Source: Halobacteriales archaeon QS_4_70_19 (GTDB lineage: Archaea > Halobacteriota > Halobacteria > Halobacteriales > Haloarculaceae). From it: a stretch of 64,000 bases of DNA. The stretch is taken from assembly GCA_003020985.1 (NCBI GenBank), contig PXRM01000008.1, forward strand, positions 1 to 64,000, read 5' to 3'. The notes beneath the pieces are model-generated. The model saw only the letters and a program-made list of their open reading frames with translations. It was not told the origin of the DNA and searched no databases. This document shows positions 24,153 through 33,355 of this stretch, in pieces. Numbering within the stretch: position 1 is the first letter of the stretch; the number at the start of each line of letters is the position of its first letter. The position numbers were made by a program, and so were the translations under genes.

Positions 24153-25148
24153 CTACGGCGACTCGTCACCGGGTTCCGGATTGGGCTCGTACGCCTCGCC
24201 GACGCGGAGCCAGAGGGCCTGGTGGTCGGTCTCGACCGTGAGTGTCCGGGCGGTGAGCATCTCCCCGTCGAGGCTGAAGGTGGCTGGCTCCTCGCCGGCC
24301 ACCGTGACCTCCAGCGCCGGCGTGTCCAGCCGGACGACGTCGGCGGCGCTATCGTCGAGCAGGCGCTCGATGGTCGCGCTGCCGGCGAGGTCCAGCGCCC
24401 CCTCTCCCTCGAAGATGGTCACCTCCAGCAGGCCGTCCTCCATGTCCGCCTGCGTGCGGCCGTCGCCGAGGAACCGCCGGCCGTTCCCGACGAGGATGCA
24501 GGTGGTGGTGCCGTCCCACTGCCGCTCGATCCCGTCGCTCGTCCGCACCTCCATCCGGATGCCGTCGAACTCGACGGCCTCCTGGAAGGTGTTCACGACG
24601 TACGCCAGGACGCCGATCCGGCTCTTCTCGTCGGGGTCGGTGCTGGCGCTGGCCTCGGCCGTGAGGCCGCCGACGCAGGAGTTGACGAACGGGAGGCTGC
24701 GGTCGCTCTCGCCGGGCGTCTCGGCGGTCGCGACGCCGACGTCGACGCGGCGGGCCTCCCCGTCGGTCAGCACGTCGAAGCCCTCCTCGATGCTCCCGAC
24801 GCCGATGTTTCCCGCGAAGTTGTTACCCGTCCCCGCCGGGAGCACGCCGAGCGTCACGTCGTCGAGCGCGTTCGCGCGGCTGGCTCCCCGGAGCACCTCC
24901 TGGATGGTCCCGTCGCCGCCGCAGGCGACGAGGAGGTCGGTCTCGGGCGCGGCCCGCGCGGCGAGGTCGGTCGCGTCGCCCGCGCCCTCCGTCTCGTGGA
25001 TGTCGTAGCCGGCTCGCTCGGCCAGTTCGTGGATTCGTGGCGCGTGGTCTCCGCTCCCGGCCACCGGGTTGAGGACGATCGTGCCAGTGGTCACGGAGCC
25101 GGAATCCGGCGGTACTGCACGCTCGGCGGCGTCACGGTCGTTGCTCAT
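24153..25148 (-). CDS. Diacylglycerol/lipid kinase family protein (YegS-like)
   Basis: A 331-residue DAGK-catalytic-domain protein. Nucleotide-binding motifs are IVLNPVAGSGDH (about 24-35), the hallmark LLVACGGDGTIQEVL (about 75), and GVLPAGTGNNFAGNIG (about 105). The C-terminal beta-sandwich is complete (GLLEVTIFEGEGALDL to the LTARTLTVE strand). It would phosphorylate a lipid or lipid-like alcohol at the membrane, perhaps an archaeol precursor; substrate is unknown. ATG 25148 begins the family-like protein; the much longer frame upstream is a shadow of the PHP gene region. A second, divergent DAGK-like gene is at 36199. Confidence 0.88.
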   Translation of the reverse strand: MSNDRDAAERAVPPDSGSVTTGTIVLNPVAGSGDHAPRIHELAERAGYDIHETEGAGDATDLAARAAPETDLLVACGGDGTIQEVLRGASRANALDDVTLGVLPAGTGNNFAGNIGVGSIEEGFDVLTDGEARRVDVGVATAETPGESDRSLPFVNSCVGGLTAEASASTDPDEKSRIGVLAYVVNTFQEAVEFDGIRMEVRTSDGIERQWDGTTTCILVGNGRRFLGDGRTQADMEDGLLEVTIFEGEGALDLAGSATIERLLDDSAADVVRLDTPALEVTVAGEEPATFSLDGEMLTARTLTVETDHQALWLRVGEAYEPNPEPGDESP

Positions 25149-25307
25149 CGCTCGCAGGGTTCGGGGCGGGGAGAAAAAGGGCCTCACCTTGCGTACTCGG
25201 CTCACGCGGATGGGCTCCACACCGTCTCGCGGCGTCGCTCGGCCCGTACAGGCCGTCTCCAGTTTGCAACCCCGGACCGTATCCGGGTGGCTCACCTCGG
25301 TCCGCCC

Positions 25308-26018
25308 GTGTACGATATCGACCTCCACGCACACACCCGGTTCTTCCACAGTTTCCCCGGGAGACCGACAGCCTACGACCCCATCGGAGCCGAACTCCTG
25401 GGACGTGTAGCGAGCACACGCGGCATGGACGCCGTGGCGACCACTAACCACGACTACTACGAGGAGTTCGAGCACGACGACGTGACGTTCATCCCCGGCA
25501 TCGAGATCACGACGACGCGGGGACACGTGCTCGTGGTCGGCCCCGACCCGCCGGAGGGGACCGCACCCGGAGAGCTCAGGCCGGAGGAGGCCGTCGACCT
25601 GGCGCGCGACCACGACTGCGCGGTCATCCTCCCGCATCCGTTCCGCAACAGCACGGTCCGACACAGCGACGCGACGTTCGACGCCTTCGAGCTGAACGGC
25701 AAGCATGCCGACACCCACACCCGCGTCCGGCCGATGGCCGACGACCGGTCCATCCCGATGACCGGCGGCAGTGACGCCCACTTCCCGTTCGAGGTCGGCC
25801 GGGCCTACACCCGCGTCGACGCCGACGAGCTGACCCCGGAGAGCGTCGCGGACGCCATCAGGGATGGCCGCGTGGAGCCGGTGTACCAGGGTGGCGCCAT
25901 CGACCGCGTGCTCTCCCCCATCTACAAGCTCATCCACCAGGGCAAGGGCCAACGTGCGCCCCCGGATGTCGACATCGAGGAGGGCGGGGACGGCGGCGCA
26001 CCCCGGTCCGACTCCTGA
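25308..26018 (+). CDS. PHP domain phosphoesterase
   Basis: A 236-residue polymerase-and-histidinol-phosphatase domain protein. Metal-binding motifs are in order: VYDIDLHAHTRFFH (N-terminus), AVATTNHDYYEEF, IPGIEITTTRGH, VILPHPFRNST and MTGGSDAHFPFEVG. This full set suggests an active metal-dependent phosphoesterase, probably on nucleotides or phosphorylated metabolites. The start is taken as GTG 25308, giving the N-terminus normal for the family; the earlier in-frame sequence belongs to the region antisense to the lipid kinase. The last codons and stop lie in a perfect 32-bp tandem duplication. Divergent from the lipid kinase gene. Confidence 0.85.
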   Translation: MYDIDLHAHTRFFHSFPGRPTAYDPIGAELLGRVASTRGMDAVATTNHDYYEEFEHDDVTFIPGIEITTTRGHVLVVGPDPPEGTAPGELRPEEAVDLARDHDCAVILPHPFRNSTVRHSDATFDAFELNGKHADTHTRVRPMADDRSIPMTGGSDAHFPFEVGRAYTRVDADELTPESVADAIRDGRVEPVYQGGAIDRVLSPIYKLIHQGKGQRAPPDVDIEEGGDGGAPRSDS

Positions 26019-26058
26019 GCCGGCTCGGCGCACCCCGGTCCGACTCCTGAGCCGGCTC
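25995..26058. repeat. Perfect 32-bp tandem duplication across the PHP gene stop codon
   Basis: Two identical adjacent copies (25995-26026 and 26027-26058) and the start of a third. The TGA of the PHP gene is in the first copy, so the second is downstream of it. Identity without mismatch suggests a recent event. Confidence 0.92.
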
Positions 26059-26172
26059 GGCGCGCTGCAGCCGTCCCGACGCCTGAGTCACCGGCCCCGG
26101 TCGGGGACCGGGCGACCCTGTCGCGGGCGACGTCCGATGGAGACTTGTCGGTCGGCCGCCGACCGCTCGCCC

Positions 26173-26649
26173 ATGACCGACGCACGTGGTTCGCTACGGC
26201 GCGCGTTCATCGAGTCCGACGCCTCGCCCGACGGCAAGTGGTGGGTCGACGTGCCGGCCGGACTGTCGCTCGGCGACGAGGGCGACCACCACGTCGTCGA
26301 CGCCGTCTGTCTCACCGACCGCGAGCAGGAGCTCCCCGAGGTGTACACCGCCCACCCCGGGACGGAGTACGTCAACCCCGAGGGCCAGCCTGAGGTGACG
26401 AAGGCGGACCTGTTCCGGACGCTCCGTGGGAAGGGGACGTTCGCCGAGGAGGCGGTCCGGCTGGTCGCGTTCGACCCCGGCGCGGCCCGGGTCGGGACGC
26501 TCGGCGACCTGCTGGCCGCCCGGGAACTCGTCCGGACCGACTGGCCCGGCTGGGAGGTCGAGGGACTCGTCTACGTCAGCGACGAGGACCGCGCGCACGT
26601 CACGCGGGCGGCGAAAGAACTGGGCGTGCGGGTCGTGCGGGTATCGTAG
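26173..26649 (+). CDS. Conserved haloarchaeal protein of unknown function
   Basis: A 158-residue acidic soluble protein with no motif I recognise. The frame has normal haloarchaeal codon use and the protein reads well: RRAFIESDASPDGKWWVDVP at the start, a repeat-free middle, VRLVAFDPGAARVGTLGDLL, and an ending LVYVSDEDRAHVTRAAKELGVRVV that looks like an alpha/beta fold terminal unit. It is preceded by the PHP gene on the same strand (154 bp away) and followed by gltX. No membrane or signal segment. A small nucleotide-binding or regulatory protein is possible, but nothing shows it. Confidence 0.65.
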   Translation: MTDARGSLRRAFIESDASPDGKWWVDVPAGLSLGDEGDHHVVDAVCLTDREQELPEVYTAHPGTEYVNPEGQPEVTKADLFRTLRGKGTFAEEAVRLVAFDPGAARVGTLGDLLAARELVRTDWPGWEVEGLVYVSDEDRAHVTRAAKELGVRVVRVS

Positions 26650-26721
26650 GTCGGCCGCCCGGCTCGACGCGCTCCCCGCCAATCCACACCCGTTTTCACC
26701 CCCACCCGCGAACCATCCGTC

Positions 26722-28437
26722 ATGGACGAGGACCTTCGCGAGCGGGTCGAGCGCGAGGCCGAGACGGCCGCGCTGTTCAACGCGCTCAAGCACGGTAGCG
26801 ACGCGCAGGTGGGGGCCATCATGGGCCCGCTGATGGGCGAGAACCCCGAGTTCCGCCAGCACGGCGACGAGATACCGGGCATCGTTGGCCCGGTCTGCGA
26901 GCGCGTCAACGGGCTCTCCGACGGGGAGAAGCGCGAGCGCCTCGCCGAACTCGACCCGGACGCCGTCGCCGAACTCGAGACCGAGGCCGGGGCTGACGAG
27001 CAGGTCCTCCCGGACCTGCCGAACGTCGAGGCGGACGACGAGGTGCGGATGCGGCTCGCGCCGAACCCGAACGGCCCGTGGCACCTGGGCAACGCCCGGA
27101 TGCCCGCGGTCATCGGCTCCTACAAGGAGATGTACGACGGCTGGATGTGCTGCCGGTTCGACGACACCGACCCCGAGACGAAGCGGCCGGACCTGGACGC
27201 GTACGACGGCATCCTCGACGCCATCGACTACCTCGGCTTCGAGCCCGACGAGGTCGTCCGGGCCAGCGACCGCGTCGAGACCTACTACGAGCACGCGCGG
27301 AACCTCATCGACGAGGGGGGCGCCTACGCCTGCTCCTGTCCGCAGGGGGAGTTCTCCGACCTGAAGAACGGCGGCGAGTCGTGCCCGCACCGCGACCAGG
27401 ATCCCGAGACGATCCACGAGGAGTTCGACCGGATGGTCGCCGGCGAGTACGACTCCGGCGAGATGGTGCTGCGCGTGCGGACCGACATCGAGCACAAGAA
27501 CCCCGCGCTCCGGGACTGGGTCGCCTTCCGGATGGTCGACACGCCCCACCCGCGCGAGGCGGCCGCCGAGTACCGTTGCTGGCCGATGCTGGACTTCCAG
27601 TCGGCCGTCGACGACCACCTGTTCGAGGTCACGCACATCATCCGCGGCATCGACCTGCAGGACTCGGCCAAGCGGCAGGGGTTCCTCTACGACTACTTCG
27701 GCTGGGAGTACCCGGAGGTGACCCACTGGGGTCGCATCGAGGTCGACGAGTACGACGTGCCCCTCTCCACGTCGAGCATCAAGGAACTCGTCGCCGAGGG
27801 CGAACTGGACGGCTGGGACGACCCGCGCGCGCCAACGCTCGCGTCGCTCGAACGCCGGGGCATCCGCGGCGACGCCGTCGTCGAGGCGATGACGGAACTC
27901 GGCGTCTCCACCTCCAGTGCCGACCTCGCGATGTCGTCGGTGTACAGCGCGAACCGCGAGCGGGTGGACGACGGGACGGACCGGGCGTTCCTCGTCCGCG
28001 ACGGCGAACGGGTCCCGGTCGAGGGCGGGCCGGACGAGGGGCACCCGCCAGTCCACCCCGAGCACGAGGACCGTGGGACGCGCGACGTGCCGCTCGGCGA
28101 GGCGGTCCTGCTGGAGCCGGCCGACGTGCCCGCCGACGGCGAGCGCGTCTGGCTGAAGGGCTGGGGGCCGGTCCGGAACGAGGACGGCACCCTGGTCTAC
28201 ACCGACGAGTCCATCGACGTGGTGCGCGAGGGCGACGTGGACGTGGTCCACTGGGTCGACGCCGGCGAGAACGTCCCCGTGCGGATGCGGACGATGGACG
28301 GGGACATCGCCGGCCACGCCGAGCGGGGCGTCGCCGGCTACGACGTGGACGACCTGCTCCAGTTCGAGCGCGTCGGCTTCGTCCGCGTGGATTCCACCGA
28401 GGGCGACGAGTTCGTCGTGTACTTCACGCACAGGTAG
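26722..28437 (+). CDS. gltX: Glutamyl-tRNA synthetase, archaeal type
   Basis: A 571-residue class I aminoacyl-tRNA synthetase that charges tRNA-Glu (and in archaea also tRNA-Gln, later corrected by GatDE). The N-terminal 100 residues are the archaeal/eukaryotic-type extension. The HIGH-type motif is APNPNGPWHLGNARM, and the KMSKS loop is degenerate in the usual GluRS way, DVPLSTSSIKELV. The C-terminal beta-barrel anticodon domain (from about 420) marks the archaeal/GlnRS-like form rather than the bacterial one. A GTTTTC-type box is about 25 nt upstream. Monocistronic, with an AT-rich gap of 216 bp after it. Confidence 0.95.
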   Translation: MDEDLRERVEREAETAALFNALKHGSDAQVGAIMGPLMGENPEFRQHGDEIPGIVGPVCERVNGLSDGEKRERLAELDPDAVAELETEAGADEQVLPDLPNVEADDEVRMRLAPNPNGPWHLGNARMPAVIGSYKEMYDGWMCCRFDDTDPETKRPDLDAYDGILDAIDYLGFEPDEVVRASDRVETYYEHARNLIDEGGAYACSCPQGEFSDLKNGGESCPHRDQDPETIHEEFDRMVAGEYDSGEMVLRVRTDIEHKNPALRDWVAFRMVDTPHPREAAAEYRCWPMLDFQSAVDDHLFEVTHIIRGIDLQDSAKRQGFLYDYFGWEYPEVTHWGRIEVDEYDVPLSTSSIKELVAEGELDGWDDPRAPTLASLERRGIRGDAVVEAMTELGVSTSSADLAMSSVYSANRERVDDGTDRAFLVRDGERVPVEGGPDEGHPPVHPEHEDRGTRDVPLGEAVLLEPADVPADGERVWLKGWGPVRNEDGTLVYTDESIDVVREGDVDVVHWVDAGENVPVRMRTMDGDIAGHAERGVAGYDVDDLLQFERVGFVRVDSTEGDEFVVYFTHR

Positions 28438-28653
28438 CGGACCCTCGATATTACTCAGTAATCTCGGACAGTATCGAATAATCGCCGGGCGCCGTCCCTC
28501 TCCGTTCTCGCCACGGTCGCGTGGGCCGGCCGCACGACGCTCCTGTGGCGGGAGACGCCCCGTTGCACAACTGCGATTGAAACAGGACAAGTAGGCTCGA
28601 TACGGCCGAAGGCTCCGTCAGAGTCAAACGCTCCCCGGTGCAGAGTGTGACGT

Positions 28654-29076
28654 ATGAGCACGGAACAGGAACCCGGGCAGCGGACCATCCGCTGTCTGGT
28701 GGCCAAGGTGGGACTCGACGGGCACGACCGCGGCGCACACGTCATCGCACGGGCGTTCCGGGACGCCGGCTTCGAGGTCATCTACTCCGGCCTCCACAAG
28801 GCACCCGACGAGATCGTGCAGGCGGCCGTCCAGGAGGACGTCGACGCGCTCGGCATCTCCATCCTCTCGGGGGCACACAACACGCTGGTCCCGAAGATCG
28901 TCGGGGGCCTGAAGGAGTACGGCGCCTTCGAGGACACGCTCATCATCGTCGGCGGGATCATCCCGGAGGAGGACCGACCGGGGCTGAAGGAGGAGGGCGT
29001 CGCGGCCATCTTCGGGCCGGGGGCGTCCATGCAGGAGACCATCGACTTCGTCCGCGAGAACGCGCCCGAACGGTAA
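28654..29076 (+). CDS. mcmA2: Methylmalonyl-CoA mutase, small (cobalamin-binding) subunit
   Basis: A 140-residue B12-binding domain, the partner of the large subunit at 126-1808. The Co-ligating DxHxxG motif is seen as LDGHDRG (residues 21-27, His24), followed by the conserved SGLHKAPDEIV, DALGISILSGAH (S-x-L segment) and GGIIPEED. Its stand-alone state is typical of archaeal split mutases. The meaB chaperone gene starts 1 nt after the stop, so the pair is co-translated. The large subunit gene is about 27 kb away in this window, so subunit levels must be matched across two loci. Confidence 0.95.
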   Translation: MSTEQEPGQRTIRCLVAKVGLDGHDRGAHVIARAFRDAGFEVIYSGLHKAPDEIVQAAVQEDVDALGISILSGAHNTLVPKIVGGLKEYGAFEDTLIIVGGIIPEEDRPGLKEEGVAAIFGPGASMQETIDFVRENAPER

Positions 29077-29077
29077 G

Positions 29078-30238
29078 ATGGTGGAGCTGATCGACGACCT
29101 CCTCGCAGGCGAGCACCGGGCGCTCGCGCGGGTCATCACCGAGATCGAGAACCGCTCGCCCGGCTATCGCGACCTGGTCCGCGAACTCCACCAGCACACC
29201 GGCCACGCCGACGTGGTCGGCATCACCGGCTCGCCGGGCGCGGGGAAGTCGACGCTGGTGGACAAGATGGCCGCCACCTACCGGGACCGCGGCCTCACCG
29301 TCGGCGTCATCGCCATCGACCCGTCCTCGCCGTTCACGGGCGGCGCCGTGCTGGGCGACCGCATCCGCATGGCCTCCAACGTCGGCGACATGGACGTGTT
29401 CTTCCGGTCGATGTCCGCGCGCGGGCAGCTCGGCGGCGTCTCCACGGCGACCACGGACGCCGTCAAGGCGCTCGACGCCTTCGGCAAGGACAAGATCATC
29501 GTCGAGACGGTCGGCGCCGGGCAGAACGAGATCGACATCGTCCGCACGGCCGACACGGTCGCCGTCCTCGTCCCACCGTCGTCGGGCGACGACGTGCAGA
29601 TGCTGAAGGCCGGCATCCTCGAGATCGGCGACGTGTTCGTCGTCAACAAGGCCGACCTCGACGGGGCCGACCGGACCGTCTCCGAACTGAAGGAGATGAT
29701 CATGATGCGCGACGCCTCGCCCGCCGCCGGGACCGGCGGCTACCACGGCGCCGGGACGGACGTGACGGGCCACCACGGCCCCGACGAGGGCGGGGCGCCC
29801 GACGGTGGGGACGACGGCCCCGACCACGACCCGGCCAGCCAGATCACCGGGCCCGGCAGCGCCGGCACGCCCGGGAGCACGACCGACCAGGGCGGCCCCG
29901 TCGAGACCGAGCAGGGCGAGGCGTGGGTTCCGCCGGTCGTCCAGTCGGTCGCGGACACCGGCGAGGGCGTCGAGGGGTTCCTCGACACGCTCGACGGGCA
30001 CCGGGCGTTCCTCGAGCGGACCGGTACGCTGGACGCGAAGGCCCGCAGCCGCTACGCCGAGGAGATCCGTCGCCTCCTCCGCGAGGACACGCGCTCGCTC
30101 CTCGAGCGCGAACTGGAGGCCCGGGGCGGCATCGAGGCGTTCGTCAACGACGTGGTCGCGCGCGAGACCGACCCCTACACCGTCGCGGACGAGGTGGTCC
30201 AGCCGCTCCGAGACTGTCTGGACCACGAGGAGGAGTGA
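29078..30238 (+). CDS. meaB: Methylmalonyl-CoA mutase-associated GTPase MeaB
   Basis: A 386-residue G3E-family P-loop GTPase (old name ArgK) that loads and protects adenosylcobalamin in methylmalonyl-CoA mutase. Walker A is TGSPGAGKSTL (51-60), followed by AIDPSSPFTGGAVLGDRIRM, the switch region ETVGAGQNEID (143-153) and the base-specifying VNKADLD (189-195). An unusual Gly/Asp/Pro/His-rich insert of about 70 residues (213-281) separates the GTPase core from the C-terminal dimerisation helices; most MeaB proteins have only a short loop there. It is translated 1 nt after mcmA2, confirming function. Confidence 0.94.
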   Translation: MVELIDDLLAGEHRALARVITEIENRSPGYRDLVRELHQHTGHADVVGITGSPGAGKSTLVDKMAATYRDRGLTVGVIAIDPSSPFTGGAVLGDRIRMASNVGDMDVFFRSMSARGQLGGVSTATTDAVKALDAFGKDKIIVETVGAGQNEIDIVRTADTVAVLVPPSSGDDVQMLKAGILEIGDVFVVNKADLDGADRTVSELKEMIMMRDASPAAGTGGYHGAGTDVTGHHGPDEGGAPDGGDDGPDHDPASQITGPGSAGTPGSTTDQGGPVETEQGEAWVPPVVQSVADTGEGVEGFLDTLDGHRAFLERTGTLDAKARSRYAEEIRRLLREDTRSLLERELEARGGIEAFVNDVVARETDPYTVADEVVQPLRDCLDHEEE

Positions 30239-30286
30239 GCGGCTCCCGGAGACGACGGGCTCTTCCGGCGGCCGCGGTCGGTACGA

Positions 30287-30292
30287 TTTAAC
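30287..30292 (+). promoter_or_regulatory. TATA-like box for the alpha/beta hydrolase
   Basis: TTTAAC ends 25 nt before ATG 30317, supporting a separate leaderless transcript from meaB. Confidence 0.55.
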
Positions 30293-30316
30293 CGGACGGC
30301 GGCCGTCCGGCCGGGT

Positions 30317-31396
30317 ATGAAGCTCCGGAACACCCTGCCGGGTGCTGCTGGCGTCGTCGGTGCGGTCGCCGGGGGGAACGCGCTGCTCCGCGGGGACGCC
30401 GGTGAACTGGACGTGCCGCTGGGCCGGCCGCTCTCGACCTACCGCTGGCGCGGCTTCGACGTGGCCTACACCGAAGCCGGCGACCCGGCGGACCCGACGC
30501 TCGTCCTGCTGCACGGTGTCAACGCCGCCGGCTCCAGCCACGAGTTCCGCTACGTCGTCGACGACCTGGCCGAGGACCACCACGTCCTCGCGCCGGACCT
30601 GCCCGGCTTCGGACACTCCGATCGCCCGCCGCTCCTCTACTCGGGGACGCTGTACGTCACCTTCGTGGCGGACTTCCTCCGGGACGTGGCCGACGGGACG
30701 CTCGGCGCCGAGGGGGGCGAGGACGCGCCCACCGGGGAGCGGGCTGGCGACACCGACGGCGACCGGACGAACGGCACCGGCGAGGAGGGCGAGCGGAGCC
30801 GGGAGCCGCCGGCGGTCGTCGCCTCGTCGCTGTCGGCCGCCTACACCGCTGCTGCGGTGGCGGAGAAGGGAGCATCCGCCAGGGAGCTGTTCCTCGTCTG
30901 TCCGACGGCGACGGCGTTCCCGGGACGCTCGCCGGCCATCCGGTCGCTCGTCCGGGCGCCGCTGGTCGGTGAGGCCGTCCACAATCTCATCAGCTCCGGG
31001 GCGTCCATCCGGTACTTCCTCGCGGACCACGGGTTCTCCTCCGCGGCGGCCGTGCCCGAGGAGTGGGTCGAGTACGACTACGCCACGACCCACGTGCCGG
31101 GTGCCCGGTACGCGCCGGCCTCGTTCCTGAGTGGCTTCCTCAACCTCGACGCCGACCTGGGGGCGCTCCTGACGGCGCTCCGCGAGTCCGGCGTCCCGAT
31201 CACGATCTGCTGGGGCGGCGCGGCCGAGGTGACGCCGCTCGAGCAGGGCCGGGAGCTGGCCGAGAGCGCCGCCGTGAAGCTGGTCGTCCTTGAGGACGCC
31301 GACCTCCTGCCGCACGGGGAGTTCCCCGACGAGTTCCTGTCCGTGCTCCGCGACGAGCTGTCCGTCGAATCCAGTACGCCCGGCGCGCGGGTCTGA
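30317..31396 (+). CDS. Alpha/beta hydrolase fold protein
   Basis: A 359-residue alpha/beta hydrolase. The N-terminal 30 residues are hydrophobic and Gly/Ala-rich and may anchor it to the membrane. [16 protein letters not shown] carries the oxyanion hole (HG), and [15 protein letters not shown] the next family block. The nucleophile elbow is [12 protein letters not shown], where the usual G-x-S-x-G is A-S-S-L-S, so activity may differ from standard esterases. A Glu/Gly/Thr-rich acidic loop (about 130-165) precedes the elbow. The end of the protein ([18 protein letters not shown]) holds a likely catalytic His. Same strand as meaB but with its own promoter box. Substrate unknown. Confidence 0.78.
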   Translation: MKLRNTLPGAAGVVGAVAGGNALLRGDAGELDVPLGRPLSTYRWRGFDVAYTEAGDPADPTLVLLHGVNAAGSSHEFRYVVDDLAEDHHVLAPDLPGFGHSDRPPLLYSGTLYVTFVADFLRDVADGTLGAEGGEDAPTGERAGDTDGDRTNGTGEEGERSREPPAVVASSLSAAYTAAAVAEKGASARELFLVCPTATAFPGRSPAIRSLVRAPLVGEAVHNLISSGASIRYFLADHGFSSAAAVPEEWVEYDYATTHVPGARYAPASFLSGFLNLDADLGALLTALRESGVPITICWGGAAEVTPLEQGRELAESAAVKLVVLEDADLLPHGEFPDEFLSVLRDELSVESSTPGARV

Positions 31397-31405
31397 GTCC
31401 GGGCG

Positions 31406-32683
31406 TCAGTCGTCAGAGCCGGCGTCGGATTCCGTGACGGTGTCGGCATCCGCCGAGCCGTCGACGCCCTCCTCCGGACTGTCCGCCCACCCGTCGCCGG
31501 CGGTCCCGGTCCGGAGTCGGTTCTGCGCGTGGCTCGTCGTCGCGGTGGTCGGCCAGATCCCCTCGTCGGTCTCGACCTCGATACGGAGGCCGCCCTCGGC
31601 GCTGAGTCCGGCGGTGACCTCCCAGTCGTGCGCGGCCGCGATACGCTCGATGCCGTCGAGGCTCGCCGTCCCGTTCTCCGGGCGGTCTGCGCTCTCGCCC
31701 GGGAAGCCCGGGCCGTCGTCGGCGACGGAGAAGCCGGGGCGGTCGTCGAGCGAGGTGACGCGGACCCGGAGGTCGTCGCCGCCCGTCTCCAGGCAGAAGC
31801 GGAACGTCTCGGCCAGCAGTTGCTTCAGCAGCGACTCGTCCGCGGGGACGCGGACGCCGGCCTCGGTCGTCAGGCGGGCACCCGAGGTTCCGCCGGTGGT
31901 CTCCGCCCAGGCGTGCTCCGCGGCCGAGCGAACATCCACCGGGGCGACGCCCCCGGCACGCTCGGAATCGCTGGCCAGTCGGAGCAGGTCGGCCACCAGC
32001 CGCTCGGTCCGCGAGAGCGCGGTCACGGTCGCCTCCGTGTGGCGCGTGACCTCGTCGGCGTCCGCATCGGCGGCCGCCTCGTGGGCGAGCTGTGCGTGTC
32101 CCCGGGCGGCCGACAGCGGCTCCCGGATGTCGTGGTCGATCATCGCGGCGAAGCCGTCGACGCGGTCCCCCTCGGAGGTGAGTGCCAGCTTCCGGGCCCG
32201 GGCGGTGAGCCCGTCGCTCATCCAGCTCGCGAGTGCCGCCACCAGTTCGCGCTCCCGATCGGCGAACGCCTCGCGGGGCTCGCGGGCGGTGAAACAGCAG
32301 GTACCGTAGACCCGCTCGTCGACGGTGACGGGCGCGCCGACGTAGCAGGAGAACCCCTCCTCCGTGTGGGCGCCCCGGTCGGCGGCGCCGGGCGGGGCGT
32401 CGTCGAGACGGCCGAAGGCGACCGTCTCGCGCTCGGCCACGGTGTGTTCACAGAACGTCTCTCCCAGAGGCCGGTGGTCGCCCGGCGCCCCCGGGAGGTC
32501 CCCCTCCCTGGCGATGGCGAGGACCGTGTGCTCCCCGTCGTCGACGCGGGCGAGGAAGCCGTACTCGACGTCCAGCGCCGACCGGCAGAGCTCTAGGCCC
32601 TCGTTGACGCGCTCGACGAACGACCCGTCCCGCCGCCGCACGAGGGTCGCGAACTCGCGGAACGCGCGATCCCCAGTCTCCAT
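31406..32683 (-). CDS. GAF-domain sensor histidine kinase (divergent ATPase domain)
   Basis: A 425-residue soluble sensor kinase. Residues about 10-160 are a GAF domain (LCRSALDVEYGFLARVDDGEH to YVGAPVTVDERVYGTCCFTA). The dimerisation helix has the phospho-acceptor H in GFAAMIDHDIREPLSAARGH (about 195). The ATPase part has a recognisable G1 box, FSVADDGPGFPGE, but the N-box (LKQLLAETFRFCLETG) lacks the usual Asn, so the Mg/ATP site is altered. The last 60 residues are an acidic disordered tail. No response regulator is adjacent. ATG 32683 gives the usual N-terminus. Convergent with the hydrolase gene. Confidence 0.78.
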   Translation of the reverse strand: METGDRAFREFATLVRRRDGSFVERVNEGLELCRSALDVEYGFLARVDDGEHTVLAIAREGDLPGAPGDHRPLGETFCEHTVAERETVAFGRLDDAPPGAADRGAHTEEGFSCYVGAPVTVDERVYGTCCFTAREPREAFADRERELVAALASWMSDGLTARARKLALTSEGDRVDGFAAMIDHDIREPLSAARGHAQLAHEAAADADADEVTRHTEATVTALSRTERLVADLLRLASDSERAGGVAPVDVRSAAEHAWAETTGGTSGARLTTEAGVRVPADESLLKQLLAETFRFCLETGGDDLRVRVTSLDDRPGFSVADDGPGFPGESADRPENGTASLDGIERIAAAHDWEVTAGLSAEGGLRIEVETDEGIWPTTATTSHAQNRLRTGTAGDGWADSPEEGVDGSADADTVTESDAGSDD

Positions 32684-32813
32684 ACCCGGGCACGGGGACG
32701 CCCGAGCAAAAACCTCCCGGCCGTTCCAGCGCACTCACGGGTTGACGGGGCAGGCAGGGTGTTGGTCGGAGCCACGCCCCGGGACCGACGCGCGTCGGAC
32801 GGACCCGCGTGGG

Positions 32814-32820
32814 TTTATAA
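32814..32820 (+). promoter_or_regulatory. TATA box for the RDD family gene
   Basis: TTTATAA lies 24-30 nt before ATG 32844. Confidence 0.6.
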
Positions 32821-32843
32821 TGGGTGGTGACGCACCCGGCCCC

Positions 32844-33287
32844 ATGGCGCTGTTCGAGCGACCGAAGCCGCAGATGGGAACGCAGGGGGACGTGGTGCCT
32901 CGCCGCGTCGGTGCGTTCCTGGTCGACCTGATCGTCATCAGTGTGGTCGGGGGGTTGCTGACGGCCGCCCTCGGGATCGAAGCGCTCGCCAGCGGTGCCC
33001 TGCTGACGCTCCTCTACCTGCTCTACTTCATCGGGTTCGAGGGGGCCTACGGCAGGACGCCGGGGAAGCATCTGCTGGGCCTCGTGGTGGTGACCGAGCG
33101 CGGCGAGCCCTGCGAGTACCGGGCAGCGACGATCCGGACCCTGCTCCGGCTCATCGACGGCCTGCCCGGGGCCCTGTACCTCGTCGGCCTGGTCGCCATC
33201 TACCTCACCGACGACAGGCAGCGACTGGGCGACCTGGCGGCCGACACGGTGGTCGTCCGGGCGGCCGACCGCGGCGAACGGCTGTGA
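32844..33287 (+). CDS. RDD family membrane protein
   Basis: A 147-residue membrane protein of the RDD family (Arg, Asp, Asp pattern). The family signature is seen in VVPRRVGAFLVDLIVI (Arg-Arg and Asp in TM1), EGAYGRTPGKHLLGLVVV, and LTDDRQRLGDLAADTVVV after the last membrane segment. Three to four membrane helices are predicted. RDD proteins have been proposed as small transporters, including Na+/Li+/H+ antiport in one bacterial case; that is not established here. A clear TTTATAA box is 25 nt upstream. A T-run after the stop also serves as the box for the next kinase gene. Confidence 0.87.
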   Translation: MALFERPKPQMGTQGDVVPRRVGAFLVDLIVISVVGGLLTAALGIEALASGALLTLLYLLYFIGFEGAYGRTPGKHLLGLVVVTERGEPCEYRAATIRTLLRLIDGLPGALYLVGLVAIYLTDDRQRLGDLAADTVVVRAADRGERL

Positions 33288-33310
33288 CGAGTGGTCTTTT
33301 CACGCCCTGA

Positions 33311-33330
33311 AAACGGCCCGCCGGTTTTTT
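33311..33330 (+). terminator. Hairpin plus T-run after the RDD gene, overlapping the next promoter
   Basis: AAACGG-CCCG-CCGGTTTTTT forms a short stem followed by six T 24 nt after the RDD stop. The T-run with TTTTTTACC is also 25-31 nt before the next ATG (33356), so it may act both as terminator and TATA-like element. Confidence 0.4.
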
Positions 33331-33355
33331 ACCACGGGGAGCGATACTCTCGGCG

